Shown piece after piece: positions 19,138 to 27,978 of a stretch of DNA of 59,339 bases. The notes under the pieces were generated by a model. The model was not told where the DNA came from. It made no database searches and saw only the letters and a program-made list of their open reading frames with translations. Position 1 is the stretch's first letter; each line of letters opens with the position of its first letter. Source of the stretch: Bacteroidales bacterium (GTDB lineage Bacteria > Bacteroidota > Bacteroidia > Bacteroidales > UBA10428); assembly GCA_016929525.1 (NCBI GenBank), contig JAFGIP010000021.1, positions 1-59,339 of the forward strand, written 5' to 3'. The translations under genes and the position numbers were made by a program.

Positions 19138-20412
19138 ATGGGATTTAAAGCATGGTATATATGGTTTAGACAAACACCCTGGGTATTCAAATGGTTTATC
19201 ATATTTATTATATTTCGTCCTATTATCGATAACTACTACCATTTAAAATATATTTCACCTTTCCTTTCACCTTTGAATATCGTTGGAGTTTTGACCCCAG
19301 TTTTGTGTATTAATGCTATTATTCGTTTCCGTCAAGAAAAAAATATAACTGATCTGCTATTTATAGGTTGGAGTATATTAGTTCTAATCTCGTGCACATC
19401 TATTTTGTTATTTGGATACCGGAATTTATTAGAAAATCTGAGATTTGTACTGAAATTATCATTACCCATTTTTCTTTTTCCCTTCCTACGAATTTTAATT
19501 TATAATAAAACTCAGCTTGAAGGAGTACTGACAGCTTTTTTGTATAGCTGCATTATTGCAGCGAGTCTTATGTTATATGAGATATTACAAGATCCGATAG
19601 GTACACAGGTTAGTAGGGGAATAACAAGATATCAGGCAGGATATGGAGATGTCATGAATTATGCAATTTACATTACTCTTGGTATTTTAGGTACAAGCTA
19701 TTTTCATTTAAATAAAAAGAAACATATAATTACTAATGTAAAATTCCTGGTAATAATTGGTTTTTGTATATTATCTCTGGTAAATATTGGTCATGTAACA
19801 AGCTATCTTGTTTTTATAACCATTATCACTTTTTATCTTCTTTACCTGATTAAAGCTCGTATTGAGTATTTTATATTATTACTGGTTTTTGCAGCTGTTT
19901 TTTATTCTGTCTATTTTGACAGATTGTACGAAGAAAATATAGATCCGCTGATAGAATATGAACTTCAGGTAATTGAAGGTGATAGGGAATCCAGATTTCT
20001 AATGCATGGTCGTTTTGGCCGCTGGAAGAGTATGTGGAATGTTTATGCAAATCAGCCAATTGCCGGTAAAATTTTAGGAGTATTTAGTTCTTCACAAAGT
20101 TATAGTCTTGTTGGAGGCGGTGTACATAATGATTTTCTTAGGATTCTTTTTTTAACTGGAGTAATGGGTTTTCTATTTTATATAGGATTTCTAATGAATT
20201 TATTGAATCGAATTCGAATATTGAAATTACATGATAAATTTTTGTTAATAACCACACTGGTGGTACTGATACTTTTTTCTATTACCACTTTACCAACTTT
20301 ATATGCCCCATTTATGTATCCGGTCTTATCAATATTCGCTTATTTTTCTCAATCCGGCTACGAAATAATTGAAGATTACGAACTGGAAGAAAATGATAGG
20401 TCACATGAATAA
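19138..20412 (+). CDS. O-antigen ligase/polymerase-like membrane protein
   Basis: This protein of about 424 residues has some ten to twelve hydrophobic segments and a long extracytoplasmic loop near residues 260-300 (YEENIDPLIEYELQVIEGD through FGRWKSMWNVYANQP). It ends with GGGVHNDFLRILFLTGVMG, a pattern recalling the VHNxYL motif of Wzy_C/WaaL proteins. The frame opens with TTG at 19129 inside the previous gene, but the ATG at 19138 just after that stop is preferred. It would either polymerise repeat units (Wzy) or ligate the chain to its lipid anchor (WaaL). Sequence alone does not separate the two. Confidence 0.8.
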   Translation: MGFKAWYIWFRQTPWVFKWFIIFIIFRPIIDNYYHLKYISPFLSPLNIVGVLTPVLCINAIIRFRQEKNITDLLFIGWSILVLISCTSILLFGYRNLLENLRFVLKLSLPIFLFPFLRILIYNKTQLEGVLTAFLYSCIIAASLMLYEILQDPIGTQVSRGITRYQAGYGDVMNYAIYITLGILGTSYFHLNKKKHIITNVKFLVIIGFCILSLVNIGHVTSYLVFITIITFYLLYLIKARIEYFILLLVFAAVFYSVYFDRLYEENIDPLIEYELQVIEGDRESRFLMHGRFGRWKSMWNVYANQPIAGKILGVFSSSQSYSLVGGGVHNDFLRILFLTGVMGFLFYIGFLMNLLNRIRILKLHDKFLLITTLVVLILFSITTLPTLYAPFMYPVLSIFAYFSQSGYEIIEDYELEENDRSHE

Positions 20413-21511
20413 GAGTAAGTATTTAATCATCGGTAAATTACCTCCCCCTTTTTATGGGACATCAGTCTGGTTTAGTACACTATATAATAACATTAAACTG
20501 AAGAATTACGGATTCTTTTTTTACAACATCAGTATCAATAGTTCAATAAAAACATTATCAAAGTTTTCAACTTCGAAAATATTTTTAGTTCTGAAAAAAT
20601 ATATTGGGTTTAAAAAACTTCTTAGTCAAAGATGCCCAAAAGTCGTATTAATACCATTAAGCCAATCATTATTAGGAATTTTACGCGATTCTTATTTTAT
20701 TCGAACTTCGGTTAAAAAAGGTTGCTTAGTTCTACTGATACTTCATGGAAGTAACCTTTTATCCTGGTATAAAAGACAAAATACAATTATAAGGAAATAT
20801 GTTAATTTATATTTAAGCAAAGCAGAAGGAGCTTTGGTACTGGGGAATAATCTGAAATATATTTTCGAACATTTTTTACCATCCGAAAAGATTTATGTTG
20901 TTCCTAATGGGCTAAATATAGAATTCCCTGTTGTTTCAAAGAATAAAAGTGTAATGCAACTCCTATACCTGGGGAATTTACAGCACACTAAAGGAATTAC
21001 GGATATTATTGAGGCACTGACATTGATTGATAATAGATTATATAATAAATTTAGACTAGATGTTGTTGGCAGTTGGCGTGAAAAGTCAACAAAGGAATTA
21101 TGTTTTAAGATGATTAGCAGGAATAATTTGCCGGTTAAATTTCTTGGTTCTCTATATCATGGTGATAAAAATAAAGTGTTGGCAGGAAGCGATGTATTAA
21201 TATTTACTCCAAGGGCTCCGGAGGGACATCCTTTGGTTATTATAGAGGCAATGGCTGCTGGGTTACCTGTTATTAGTACAGATCAGGGAGCCATAACTGA
21301 GTTGGTTATTAACGGGGTGAATGGTTTTATCGTGGAGAAGCAAAATCCCGAATCTATTGCATCTAAAATTAAATATTTTATTGGAAATGAGACAATAAGA
21401 AAGAAGATGGGTAAAGAAAGCAGAAGAATATATGAACAAGAATTCACTGAAGATATAATGGTTGACAAACTGATTGATGTATTTGATTCAGTTTTGGAAA
21501 GCAATGAATAA
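20405..21511 (+). CDS. GT4 family glycosyltransferase, last gene of the first polysaccharide operon
   Basis: This 368-residue GT-B enzyme has LIIGKLPPPFYGTSVWF at its start, LLYLGNLQHTKGITDIIEAL and FLGSLYHGDK in the donor lobe. It also has TPRAPEGHPLVIIEAMAAGLPVIST, which carries the E-x7-E motif. The ATG at 20405 overlaps the end of the ligase-like gene by eight bases. A longer in-frame start at 20369 would lie deep in that gene and is not needed. A 258-base gap follows, ending the packed operon. Confidence 0.87.
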   Translation: MNKSKYLIIGKLPPPFYGTSVWFSTLYNNIKLKNYGFFFYNISINSSIKTLSKFSTSKIFLVLKKYIGFKKLLSQRCPKVVLIPLSQSLLGILRDSYFIRTSVKKGCLVLLILHGSNLLSWYKRQNTIIRKYVNLYLSKAEGALVLGNNLKYIFEHFLPSEKIYVVPNGLNIEFPVVSKNKSVMQLLYLGNLQHTKGITDIIEALTLIDNRLYNKFRLDVVGSWREKSTKELCFKMISRNNLPVKFLGSLYHGDKNKVLAGSDVLIFTPRAPEGHPLVIIEAMAAGLPVISTDQGAITELVINGVNGFIVEKQNPESIASKIKYFIGNETIRKKMGKESRRIYEQEFTEDIMVDKLIDVFDSVLESNE

Positions 21512-21769
21512 AGTACAGGTAAGTATAAAAGAGATTATAATCAGTTTAGTAATTAAGTATTTTATTTAAAGCAGACCCACTCAGTTATAAAAATTATTGA
21601 AATACAGAGAGTTAAATTTTTTGAACGGAGTTTTAATCGTTGCGCAAATTTTTGTAACTTTTTAGCATAAAAGAATTGTTTTTTGCCTTCCAACCTTCAG
21701 TGCCATAAATTGTTGTTATATTTAACGAATAAGTTCATTAATAAAAAGAAAGGGTTAATATTTATTACA
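21512..21769 (+). other. Intergenic region upstream of the peptide-modification cassette
   Basis: This 258-base, very AT-rich gap separates the polysaccharide operon from the small peptide gene. No credible gene is visible. A TTG at 21621 and AATTTTTG at 21647-21654 resemble a Bacteroidota promoter, but the box has one mismatch and the 23-base spacing is long. No clear terminator hairpin was found, so read-through from the upstream operon is possible. Confidence 0.4.
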
Positions 21770-21943
21770 ATGAAAAAAAAACAGAAAAAAAATAAATTAA
21801 AAGGCAAAATGTCCCGAAAAGAAGCGATAGGCAAAATGAGTCTTACAGCATTATCTGCGGCTACAATGATGCACTTATTAAACAAACCTGAAAAAGCACT
21901 GGCTCAGGGTGATTCGCCAGATACTCCGCCCGAATGGCCGTAG
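21770..21943 (+). CDS. Small peptide, candidate precursor of a modified exported peptide
   Basis: The gene encodes 57 residues from the ATG at 21770; a longer frame from 21683 has no family support. The N-terminus is very lysine-rich, followed by MSRKEAIGKMSLTALSAATM, a weak Tat-like or leader-like segment with a hydrophobic stretch. Then come LNKPEKALAQ, with an Ala-Leu-Ala signal-peptidase-like site, and the short tail GDSPDTPPEWP. The kinase gene with an N-terminal PqqD-like domain begins 16 bases downstream. PqqD-type domains bind leader peptides in RiPP pathways, so a precursor role is attractive. Seen: size, leader-plus-tail layout, adjacency. Inferred: modification and export. It could instead be a small exported protein. 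Confidence 0.6.
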   Translation: MKKKQKKNKLKGKMSRKEAIGKMSLTALSAATMMHLLNKPEKALAQGDSPDTPPEWP

Positions 21944-21959
21944 CTATGATTACCTGATT

Positions 21960-23108
21960 ATGGAGCAGATAGTTAAAAAGATTGATAATAAATATATTGT
22001 TTGGTTCAAACATTCTAATCGCTGGGTTAAGCTTGAAGAACCGGCATGGTTCATTAATAATTTATTGCAAAAGGGCCTTAATAATAAATTAACAACAAAA
22101 AAGTTTGCTGATCATTATAATCTTGAGATCAGACAGTGCTCAGAATTTGTTGAAGAGATTTGCAATAAAATAAAAGAAGCAGGTAAACCATGTAAGAATC
22201 ATAACGAAAATATAATAGCTGAAGATTATAAAGAAAATTTCAAATTCAGAAAATTCTCAGTGAGGAGATATTTAATCGGGGGGAAACAGTTTGAAATTAA
22301 GTACAGTACGCGATTATCTGAGTATTATATTCATCGTCCACTTGCTCACATGGAAGTTGAAGATTGTTCAAATGAAAAAGTTGCTGAAAAATATGAGATT
22401 ATTGATAACGCAAGCATAAAGGTTTTAAGAAATATTGGGGATGTTAGTAGTTCATGGGCATATAAAGATTTTATGTGGCTGAAAAAAAGACTGTATATAA
22501 ATATAACAAATAACATATACAATAAATCCATACACAATTGGCTGTCCTTTGTTCATGCTTCGGCCATAACAAATGGACAAAAGACTATTTTGCTTTCATC
22601 ACCAAGTGGATCAGGGAAAAGTACTATGGCTGCCCTTTTACAGATAAAAGGCTTTAAAGTAGTCTCTGACGATTTTGTTCCGATAGACGCTAAGCTTAAG
22701 CGGGCATATCCTTTCCCGGCTGCCATTTCTGTTAAAAAAGGAGCATTCTCAGTATTGAATTCATTTTATGAAATTTTAAACAATAAAAATTTCGATGAGA
22801 TTACAAAATTAACAGTTCGTTACATTCCGACTGTGGACTTATCAGTATCTGATTTGAATGCCAGACCTGTTAAAGAAATCATTTTTCTAAGGTATGACCC
22901 AAATGTTGAATGTAACTTTTTAAAGCTATCACACATTAAAGCATTGAAACTATTTCATAACCAGTCGTGGGTATCGCGTGAGACGGAACATGCAAGAAGT
23001 TTCATTAACTGGTTTGTTAAATTGCGATGTTTCAGTTTAACATATGGCGATTTAGAAAAAGGGATGGATAAAATTTCAGAACTTTTTGAAAATAGAAGAG
23101 AGAGTTAG
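21960..23108 (+). CDS. PqqD-like domain fused to HPr-kinase-like P-loop kinase, cassette copy 1
   Basis: This 382-residue protein is read from the ATG at 21960, matching the start of copy 2. Residues 1-85 (KKIDNKYIVWFKHSNRWVKL through FVEEICNKIKEAG) have the size and pattern of a PqqD-like peptide-binding domain. The C-terminal part is an HPr kinase/phosphorylase-like P-loop domain: Walker A PSGSGKST at 215-222 and the acidic pair D237-D238 in VVSDDFVPID. The HPrK tetramer signature is not evident, as in HprK-related kinases of exosortase and lasso-type loci. It probably binds a leader and phosphorylates a peptide or protein. It lies 16 bases after the peptide gene and 2 bases before the nucleotidyltransferase. 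Domain calls are good; substrate is unknown. Confidence 0.8.
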   Translation: MEQIVKKIDNKYIVWFKHSNRWVKLEEPAWFINNLLQKGLNNKLTTKKFADHYNLEIRQCSEFVEEICNKIKEAGKPCKNHNENIIAEDYKENFKFRKFSVRRYLIGGKQFEIKYSTRLSEYYIHRPLAHMEVEDCSNEKVAEKYEIIDNASIKVLRNIGDVSSSWAYKDFMWLKKRLYINITNNIYNKSIHNWLSFVHASAITNGQKTILLSSPSGSGKSTMAALLQIKGFKVVSDDFVPIDAKLKRAYPFPAAISVKKGAFSVLNSFYEILNNKNFDEITKLTVRYIPTVDLSVSDLNARPVKEIIFLRYDPNVECNFLKLSHIKALKLFHNQSWVSRETEHARSFINWFVKLRCFSLTYGDLEKGMDKISELFENRRES

Positions 23109-23110
23109 TG

Positions 23111-24220
23111 ATGAACCGGCGACAAACATATTATTTTATTGGCAATTTGCTTTCGTTTTCTGTTAGCGATGAACAAAAGAAAATGTTCATTAAGGCATTT
23201 AAATCTCCCGCTTTCAATTGGCCGGTATTTGTTGCTTTGGGGAGCAACCACCTGGTACTTCAGACAATTTATTGTAAACTATTTGATTATAAACTTACAG
23301 ATTATCTCCCGTCAGAGATAAAGTCGCATCTTAAGCGTATTTATGATCTCAATTTTGAAAGAAATACGGAAATTATTAGTCAGGTTGATTCTGTCAATCT
23401 GCTTTTAAATAAACATGGTATTGCTCCTTTGTATATGAAAGGAGCAGGTAATATCATCGATGGTTTGTATACCGATATCGGAGAAAGGATAATGCACGAT
23501 ATAGATATTTTAATCCAGGAAGAACAGTGGAACCCTGTTATCAGTGCTCTTTTACAGGATGGCTACTGTGCATTTTCAGAATCAATACCAGGAAAAACAA
23601 CTAAACACTATCCACCTTTATATAAGTCAGGGAATAAGATTACATTGGAAATTCACCGGGCCCCTGTTGATAATGAACATACGAGATTAATTAGTACTAA
23701 AGAGATTTGGGATAACAGAAAACAGATAAATGGTCATGGTGATTGTTATGTGATGAGCAATCACCATAAAATCATCCTTAATTTTATCCACTCACAGCTG
23801 ACACATCACGGGTATTCTTATGCAAGAGCTTATTTAAGAGATTTATACGATTTACAGTTGCTGTCATCGAGAGAAAATATTGAAGAGAATTTTAAAAGAT
23901 TAAAGCGTTATCGGAGTAGAGCAATTAGTTACGTGGGGTTGATGAATAAAGTTTTTCAGGGCAGGTCAACTGAAAAATTAAAATTGAATATATTAAATCA
24001 TATACACCTGTTTAGGTGCGAATTAAATCTTAAATTAAGAATTGCGGGAATGATAACTTTTCTTTTATCAGTTATGTTTCGTTCATATATATTGATCCCT
24101 TTTCGATCATTAAAGAATCAAGAATCAAGAAATTCTTTGCCTAAGAAATTGTTCGATAAAAACTGGTATATGAAACATTATAGATCATTAACTCGTATAT
24201 ATAGAATAAATACCTCCTAA
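23111..24220 (+). CDS. Nucleotidyltransferase-fold protein, cassette copy 1
   Basis: This 369-residue protein resembles the 'uncharacterised nucleotidyltransferase' family (PF14907 type). LLNKHGIAPLYMKGAGNIID at about residues 98-117 supplies the glycine loop. ERIMHDIDILI supplies the paired-Asp metal site (D-I-D), followed by HYPPLYKSGNKITLEIHRAP. The C-terminus is very basic (RSLTRIYRINTS). Family members accompany PqqD and HprK-like genes in exosortase and peptide-modification loci, but their reaction is largely unknown. The ATG at 23111 is two bases after the kinase stop; a GTG three bases earlier is less likely because copy 2 begins MNRLQTYYF. Confidence 0.78.
   Translation: MNRRQTYYFIGNLLSFSVSDEQKKMFIKAFKSPAFNWPVFVALGSNHLVLQTIYCKLFDYKLTDYLPSEIKSHLKRIYDLNFERNTEIISQVDSVNLLLNKHGIAPLYMKGAGNIIDGLYTDIGERIMHDIDILIQEEQWNPVISALLQDGYCAFSESIPGKTTKHYPPLYKSGNKITLEIHRAPVDNEHTRLISTKEIWDNRKQINGHGDCYVMSNHHKIILNFIHSQLTHHGYSYARAYLRDLYDLQLLSSRENIEENFKRLKRYRSRAISYVGLMNKVFQGRSTEKLKLNILNHIHLFRCELNLKLRIAGMITFLLSVMFRSYILIPFRSLKNQESRNSLPKKLFDKNWYMKHYRSLTRIYRINTS
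23414..23461 (+). repeat. 48-base exact match to the second nucleotidyltransferase gene (copy 1)
   Basis: These 48 bases, coding HGIAPLYMKGAGNIID, are identical to 29429-29476 in the paralogous gene, including all synonymous positions. After a single mismatch the match continues for eight more bases. The surrounding DNA of the two genes is much more diverged. The segment covers the glycine loop of the nucleotidyltransferase fold. Confidence 0.9.
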
Positions 24221-24245
24221 GATTTTGAAATTTAATAAAATAGAT

Positions 24246-27200
24246 ATGAAGAGGATGAGATTTATACAAGTAGCTTTTTTAATAACATGGATTCTGTTAT
24301 TGTCAAATATAGCAACAAGAGCTGCAGTAAGAACAGCCTCTGTATCTGGTAACTGGAGCAGTACAACTACCTGGGGTGGTTCATCCGCTCCTGGTTCAGG
24401 AGATACTGTTATTATCAATAGTGGGATAACAATAATAGTAGATGTCGCTGCTGAATGTACAACCATTGATTTCGTTCCTAATACATCACATAGTACTTTA
24501 AGAATATATGGTACCAATTCATTGATAGTAGAGGGACTTATAAATATGCCTGCGCCGAATAGAAATGCAAGAAATGTCAATGTGCAGGTGGATGCAGGAA
24601 CGTTAGTGTGTGATTCCATCACGATGAATGCAACTACCGGCGGACGAAGAAATCACCTTGAAATTACTACTGGGACAGCCACAATAAATAGTTATTTTAC
24701 CATGGGGGGCACATCATGCTATATAACTTTTACTGATACAGGAACGCTAAATATAGGTGGAACGGTTAGCGGTATACCTACTATGACAACAGTGGCCGGA
24801 AGTACGATCAATTATACCAGCTCTGGTAACCAAACTATTATTCCAGGCGATTATAAAGGTACTCTGGGATGTTCTGGAGCAGGAACAAAAACATTGATAG
24901 CTGCCACTACTGTAAACGAAACATTAAACTTAACGGAAGGACAATTAGAAAGCGATACTTATCTGACAATTGGTGATGGAGTTACAATTAACAGGTCGGA
25001 AGGATCAATAAGCGGTTCGCCTACCTTTTCAGGAACGGTGGACGTGGTATATTCAGGTGGATATCTGATAACAAGTGGTTCTGAATTGCCTACAACAGAA
25101 ACTACACTGAATGATTTGACTTTGAATACCGGAGGTGTTGTACAGGGGGGTACTCAAATTTCTCCTACAATACTTCTTTATGATGAATTTGATGACTTAA
25201 ATGAATGGACAGGTGATGTAGGCTCACAAGGGAACCTTTATAAAGCTAATTCCAGTTCAAATGCCGGTGGAACTTCAAAAGAATGCCGATATAACGGGGG
25301 AGATGACGGAGGCACAGATTATACAGCGGCTATTTATCAAATAGTCAGCACTACAGAATTTTCAGAAGTGAATATTAGCTGGAAACAATTCATAGATAAT
25401 AATGATCCTGTTACTTATCCTTTTTCATTGAAAGTACAGAGTGGGTCTTCTAATACAGGACCTTGGACAGATATATATTCGATTACACCCGGTAGTTCTG
25501 CTGATATCGGACCAGAAACGAAATCCGTTACCGGTTGGACAACCGATGTTGGAGGTGATTTCTATATCAGATTATTAGCAACAGGATATACTTATGGAGT
25601 TAACTATTGGTATGTAGATGATCTTCTAATAGAAGGACAGGGTTATGTAGATTCCTCAACAGTAACGGTAAATGGGAATTTAGATTTAACAAATGGTGAC
25701 TATTCAATAGCAACAAATAAGCTGGCAATAAACGGTACATTATCCGGGGGTAATGATATTATTGGTGGTTCGACAAGCGAATTAATCATTGGAGGTAGCG
25801 GTGCGAACTTTTCAGTTCCTGCAATTATGGATGGACTAATGGATTTTACCGTTACCAGACCAAATGGAGCTACATTTACTACAGCCCAGACTTTAACAGG
25901 AGATTTGACTGTTGCAAGCGGATCTTCTCTTACTACAGGCGCGTATAGTCATTCTGTTGGAGGAAACTTGATTAATGATGGGACATTAACAACAACGGGA
26001 AGTACAATAACTTTCGATGGAACTTCAGAACAAAAGATAAAAGTCTCAAATGCTACAACATTTAACAACGTAATCATCGATAATGCAAGCGGGGTTTCAC
26101 TGGATAACGATGCATTAGCTACTGTTTCAGGAACTCTGACTATTAATAGTGGGTGTATATTAGAAATTGATACAGCAAGTAATTTAACTATTACCGGTAC
26201 ATTAACAAATAATGCGGGTACTTCGGGTCTGGTTATTCGTTCAGATACTACAAGTTCTGGCTCATTGATCCATAACACTGCCGGCGTGAATGCCACTGTA
26301 GAAAGATACATGTTAGGTAACCGGTGGCATATTGTTTCTCCGCCATTGTCCGGGCAAGACATTAATGATTTTTTGACAGACGCAGATAATAATATTCCAA
26401 CCAGCGGGGCCAATTATGGGATGATGGAATATTCCGAGTCGGTAGATGAATGGTTATATTTTACAGCTGCTACTGCTGGTAATTTACAAGTTGGTAGTGG
26501 TTATTTATTGAGGAATACAATGGATACTACGGTATGGATGTATGGGGCATTGAATACATCACAAGTCGATGTTAGTGTTACCAGAGATGCTTATGGATGG
26601 AATGCTATCGGAAATCCTTTCCCGAGTTCTATTGGGGTCAGAGAAGATGCTTATACAGATGATGATTTTCTTACTTATAATGCTGCTGAATTTGATCCGA
26701 GTTTTGCAGTACTTTATATATGGGACGAACCTGAAGTACGTGCACCAAGCACAAGTTATTGGAAGGTGGTTGGTAATTCCGGATATTCTTCATCAAAAAC
26801 AGAACTGGATCAGGCATATCTTCAACCGGGACAAGGTTTCCTTATTAGGGCGAAAGAAGGTGGAGGTACAATGAGCTTTACAACAGATATGCGTGTACAT
26901 GAAAATACCGGAACATATTTTAAATCGACCAGAGAACCATGGCCGGGATTGAATCTGATTGTTAAAAATGAAACAGCATCAACTTCAACAGCTGTTACCT
27001 TTCATGCAAATATGACCAATGGTTTGGATGTTACATATGATGCAGGACTGTTTGGCGGAGATTCCAGATTTAGACTGTATTCACGTCTCGTGGAAGATAA
27101 TGGGATTAATTTTATGCTGCAGTGCTTACCAGATAACGGTGATTCAACTATTATTCCGATAGGTTTAGATTATAAAGAAGGCGGATTGGTAAATTTTTCG

Positions 27201-27644
27201 GCTGAAACAGTATTACTCCCTGAAGGGTTCAATGTTATACTCGAAGACAGACTCCTTAATATTTTTACAAAATTAAATGAACTATCTTCAGAATACTCGG
27301 TAGTTGTTGATGCAAACACATCAGGGATAGGAAGGTTTTATTTGCATACTTATCAGGCTCCCATGGCTCCTGAAGAACCGGAGGAGCCGGTAAATTTAAA
27401 CAGTAACAACATTTCACCACTGCTAATTTATTCGTATGGTGGGGACATTATTATTAAAGGTGAAATAACTGGCATTGCTAATGCCAAACTTTATAATCTT
27501 GCAGGGAGTTTGGTTAGAACATATGAATTAATGCCATCCGATTTGAATGTATTACCTGCTGATGATGTTCAACAGGGGATTTATATTGTAAAGATATCGG
27601 GTAAAACTGTGAACGAAAATAAGAAAATCTTATTAAATCAATAA
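24246..27644 (+). CDS. Large exported beta-repeat protein with G8-like N-terminus and T9SS-type C-terminus, copy 1
   Basis: About 1132 residues are read from the ATG at 24246, which gives a clean signal peptide (MKRMRF, a hydrophobic core, then cleavage near ATRA). A TTG seven codons earlier is also in frame. The mature N-terminus (SGNWSSTTTWGG through GDTVIINSGITI) resembles a G8 domain. A jelly-roll-like segment near residues 310-465 contains FYIRLLATGYTYG and WYVDDL. Next come short beta repeats rich in Thr, Ser and Gly, a conserved block with ERYMLGNRWHIVSPPLSGQ and AIGNPFPSSIG, and a PEEPEEP linker. The last 75 residues (KLYNLAGSLVRTYEL, GIYIVKI) look like a T9SS sorting domain, predicting secretion and surface anchoring. 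It is the third gene of cassette copy 1. Confidence 0.8.
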   Translation: MKRMRFIQVAFLITWILLLSNIATRAAVRTASVSGNWSSTTTWGGSSAPGSGDTVIINSGITIIVDVAAECTTIDFVPNTSHSTLRIYGTNSLIVEGLINMPAPNRNARNVNVQVDAGTLVCDSITMNATTGGRRNHLEITTGTATINSYFTMGGTSCYITFTDTGTLNIGGTVSGIPTMTTVAGSTINYTSSGNQTIIPGDYKGTLGCSGAGTKTLIAATTVNETLNLTEGQLESDTYLTIGDGVTINRSEGSISGSPTFSGTVDVVYSGGYLITSGSELPTTETTLNDLTLNTGGVVQGGTQISPTILLYDEFDDLNEWTGDVGSQGNLYKANSSSNAGGTSKECRYNGGDDGGTDYTAAIYQIVSTTEFSEVNISWKQFIDNNDPVTYPFSLKVQSGSSNTGPWTDIYSITPGSSADIGPETKSVTGWTTDVGGDFYIRLLATGYTYGVNYWYVDDLLIEGQGYVDSSTVTVNGNLDLTNGDYSIATNKLAINGTLSGGNDIIGGSTSELIIGGSGANFSVPAIMDGLMDFTVTRPNGATFTTAQTLTGDLTVASGSSLTTGAYSHSVGGNLINDGTLTTTGSTITFDGTSEQKIKVSNATTFNNVIIDNASGVSLDNDALATVSGTLTINSGCILEIDTASNLTITGTLTNNAGTSGLVIRSDTTSSGSLIHNTAGVNATVERYMLGNRWHIVSPPLSGQDINDFLTDADNNIPTSGANYGMMEYSESVDEWLYFTAATAGNLQVGSGYLLRNTMDTTVWMYGALNTSQVDVSVTRDAYGWNAIGNPFPSSIGVREDAYTDDDFLTYNAAEFDPSFAVLYIWDEPEVRAPSTSYWKVVGNSGYSSSKTELDQAYLQPGQGFLIRAKEGGGTMSFTTDMRVHENTGTYFKSTREPWPGLNLIVKNETASTSTAVTFHANMTNGLDVTYDAGLFGGDSRFRLYSRLVEDNGINFMLQCLPDNGDSTIIPIGLDYKEGGLVNFSAETVLLPEGFNVILEDRLLNIFTKLNELSSEYSVVVDANTSGIGRFYLHTYQAPMAPEEPEEPVNLNSNNISPLLIYSYGGDIIIKGEITGIANAKLYNLAGSLVRTYELMPSDLNVLPADDVQQGIYIVKISGKTVNENKKILLNQ

Positions 27645-27678
27645 CCAAAATAAAACCGGGTTTAGTTTAAAATACTGT

Positions 27679-27714
27679 AAAAAGCTTTGTGATTATTAGT
27701 TGCAAGGCTTTTTT
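27679..27714 (+). terminator. Rho-independent terminator of cassette copy 1
   Basis: An 11-bp stem pairs AAAAAGCTTTG (27679-27689) with CAAGGCTTTTT (27703-27713), allowing one G-T pair, around a 13-base loop, and runs into a T-rich tail. It lies 35 bases after the surface-protein stop and separates the two cassettes. Confidence 0.75.
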
Positions 27715-27816
27715 GTTACTATTATTGATAATATAAATTACCTTCCCTTCTTATAATACGGGTTTATAAACGGGTAACTATTAATTAAAGTGAAATATTT
27801 CTGCACAAATAAAGGG

Positions 27817-27848
27817 TTTGGAGGATCACTTCAATTTCGTAAATTTTG
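27817..27848 (+). promoter_or_regulatory. Candidate promoter of cassette copy 2
   Basis: TTTG at 27817-27820 is followed by 19 bases and then TAAATTTTG at 27840-27848. This resembles the Bacteroidota -33 TTTG and -7 TAnnTTTG boxes with one extra base in the -7 element. It sits just after the copy 1 terminator and about 130 bases before the kinase ATG. A GATCACTT motif lies inside the spacer (27824-27831). Confidence 0.42.
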
Positions 27849-27978
27849 CAGTTTTATCAGACAGGATATTGATAGTAATCACTTTATATATTTCTACTGA
27901 TTATAGTTTAAAAGGATAAAATAGTGATAACTTGAAAGAAAGTTTATTGATAACAATCGCATATATAACATTTTGATT

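Larger units (their letters stand above)
27645..27978 (+). other. Intergenic region between cassette copies
   Basis: The 334 bases between the first surface protein and the second kinase hold a terminator at 27679-27714 and a candidate promoter at 27817-27848. About 130 bases of leader follow. No small reading frame comparable to the peptide gene of copy 1 is present: the leader has no usable ATG before 27979. Confidence 0.7.

Noticed and set aside
21770-21943. Lasso-peptide precursor: the tail GDSPDTPPEWP has Gly at position 1 and Glu at position 9, a ring spacing used by lasso peptides.
   Set aside because: Only two residues would follow the ring, too short to thread, and no asparagine-synthetase-like cyclase or transglutaminase-like protease is in the window. 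The Gly/Glu spacing is probably chance.
25949-26413. A 154-codon open frame on the minus strand inside the first surface-protein gene, and a similar one at 24188-24622.
   Set aside because: Both lie antisense to clear coding sequence of low-complexity Thr/Ser/Gly repeats, have no recognisable family motifs and no promoter; they are shadows.
27645-27978. A second precursor peptide upstream of kinase copy 2.
   Set aside because: Read in all frames, the region has no ATG-started small frame resembling the copy 1 peptide; it contains only a terminator, a candidate promoter and leader sequence.
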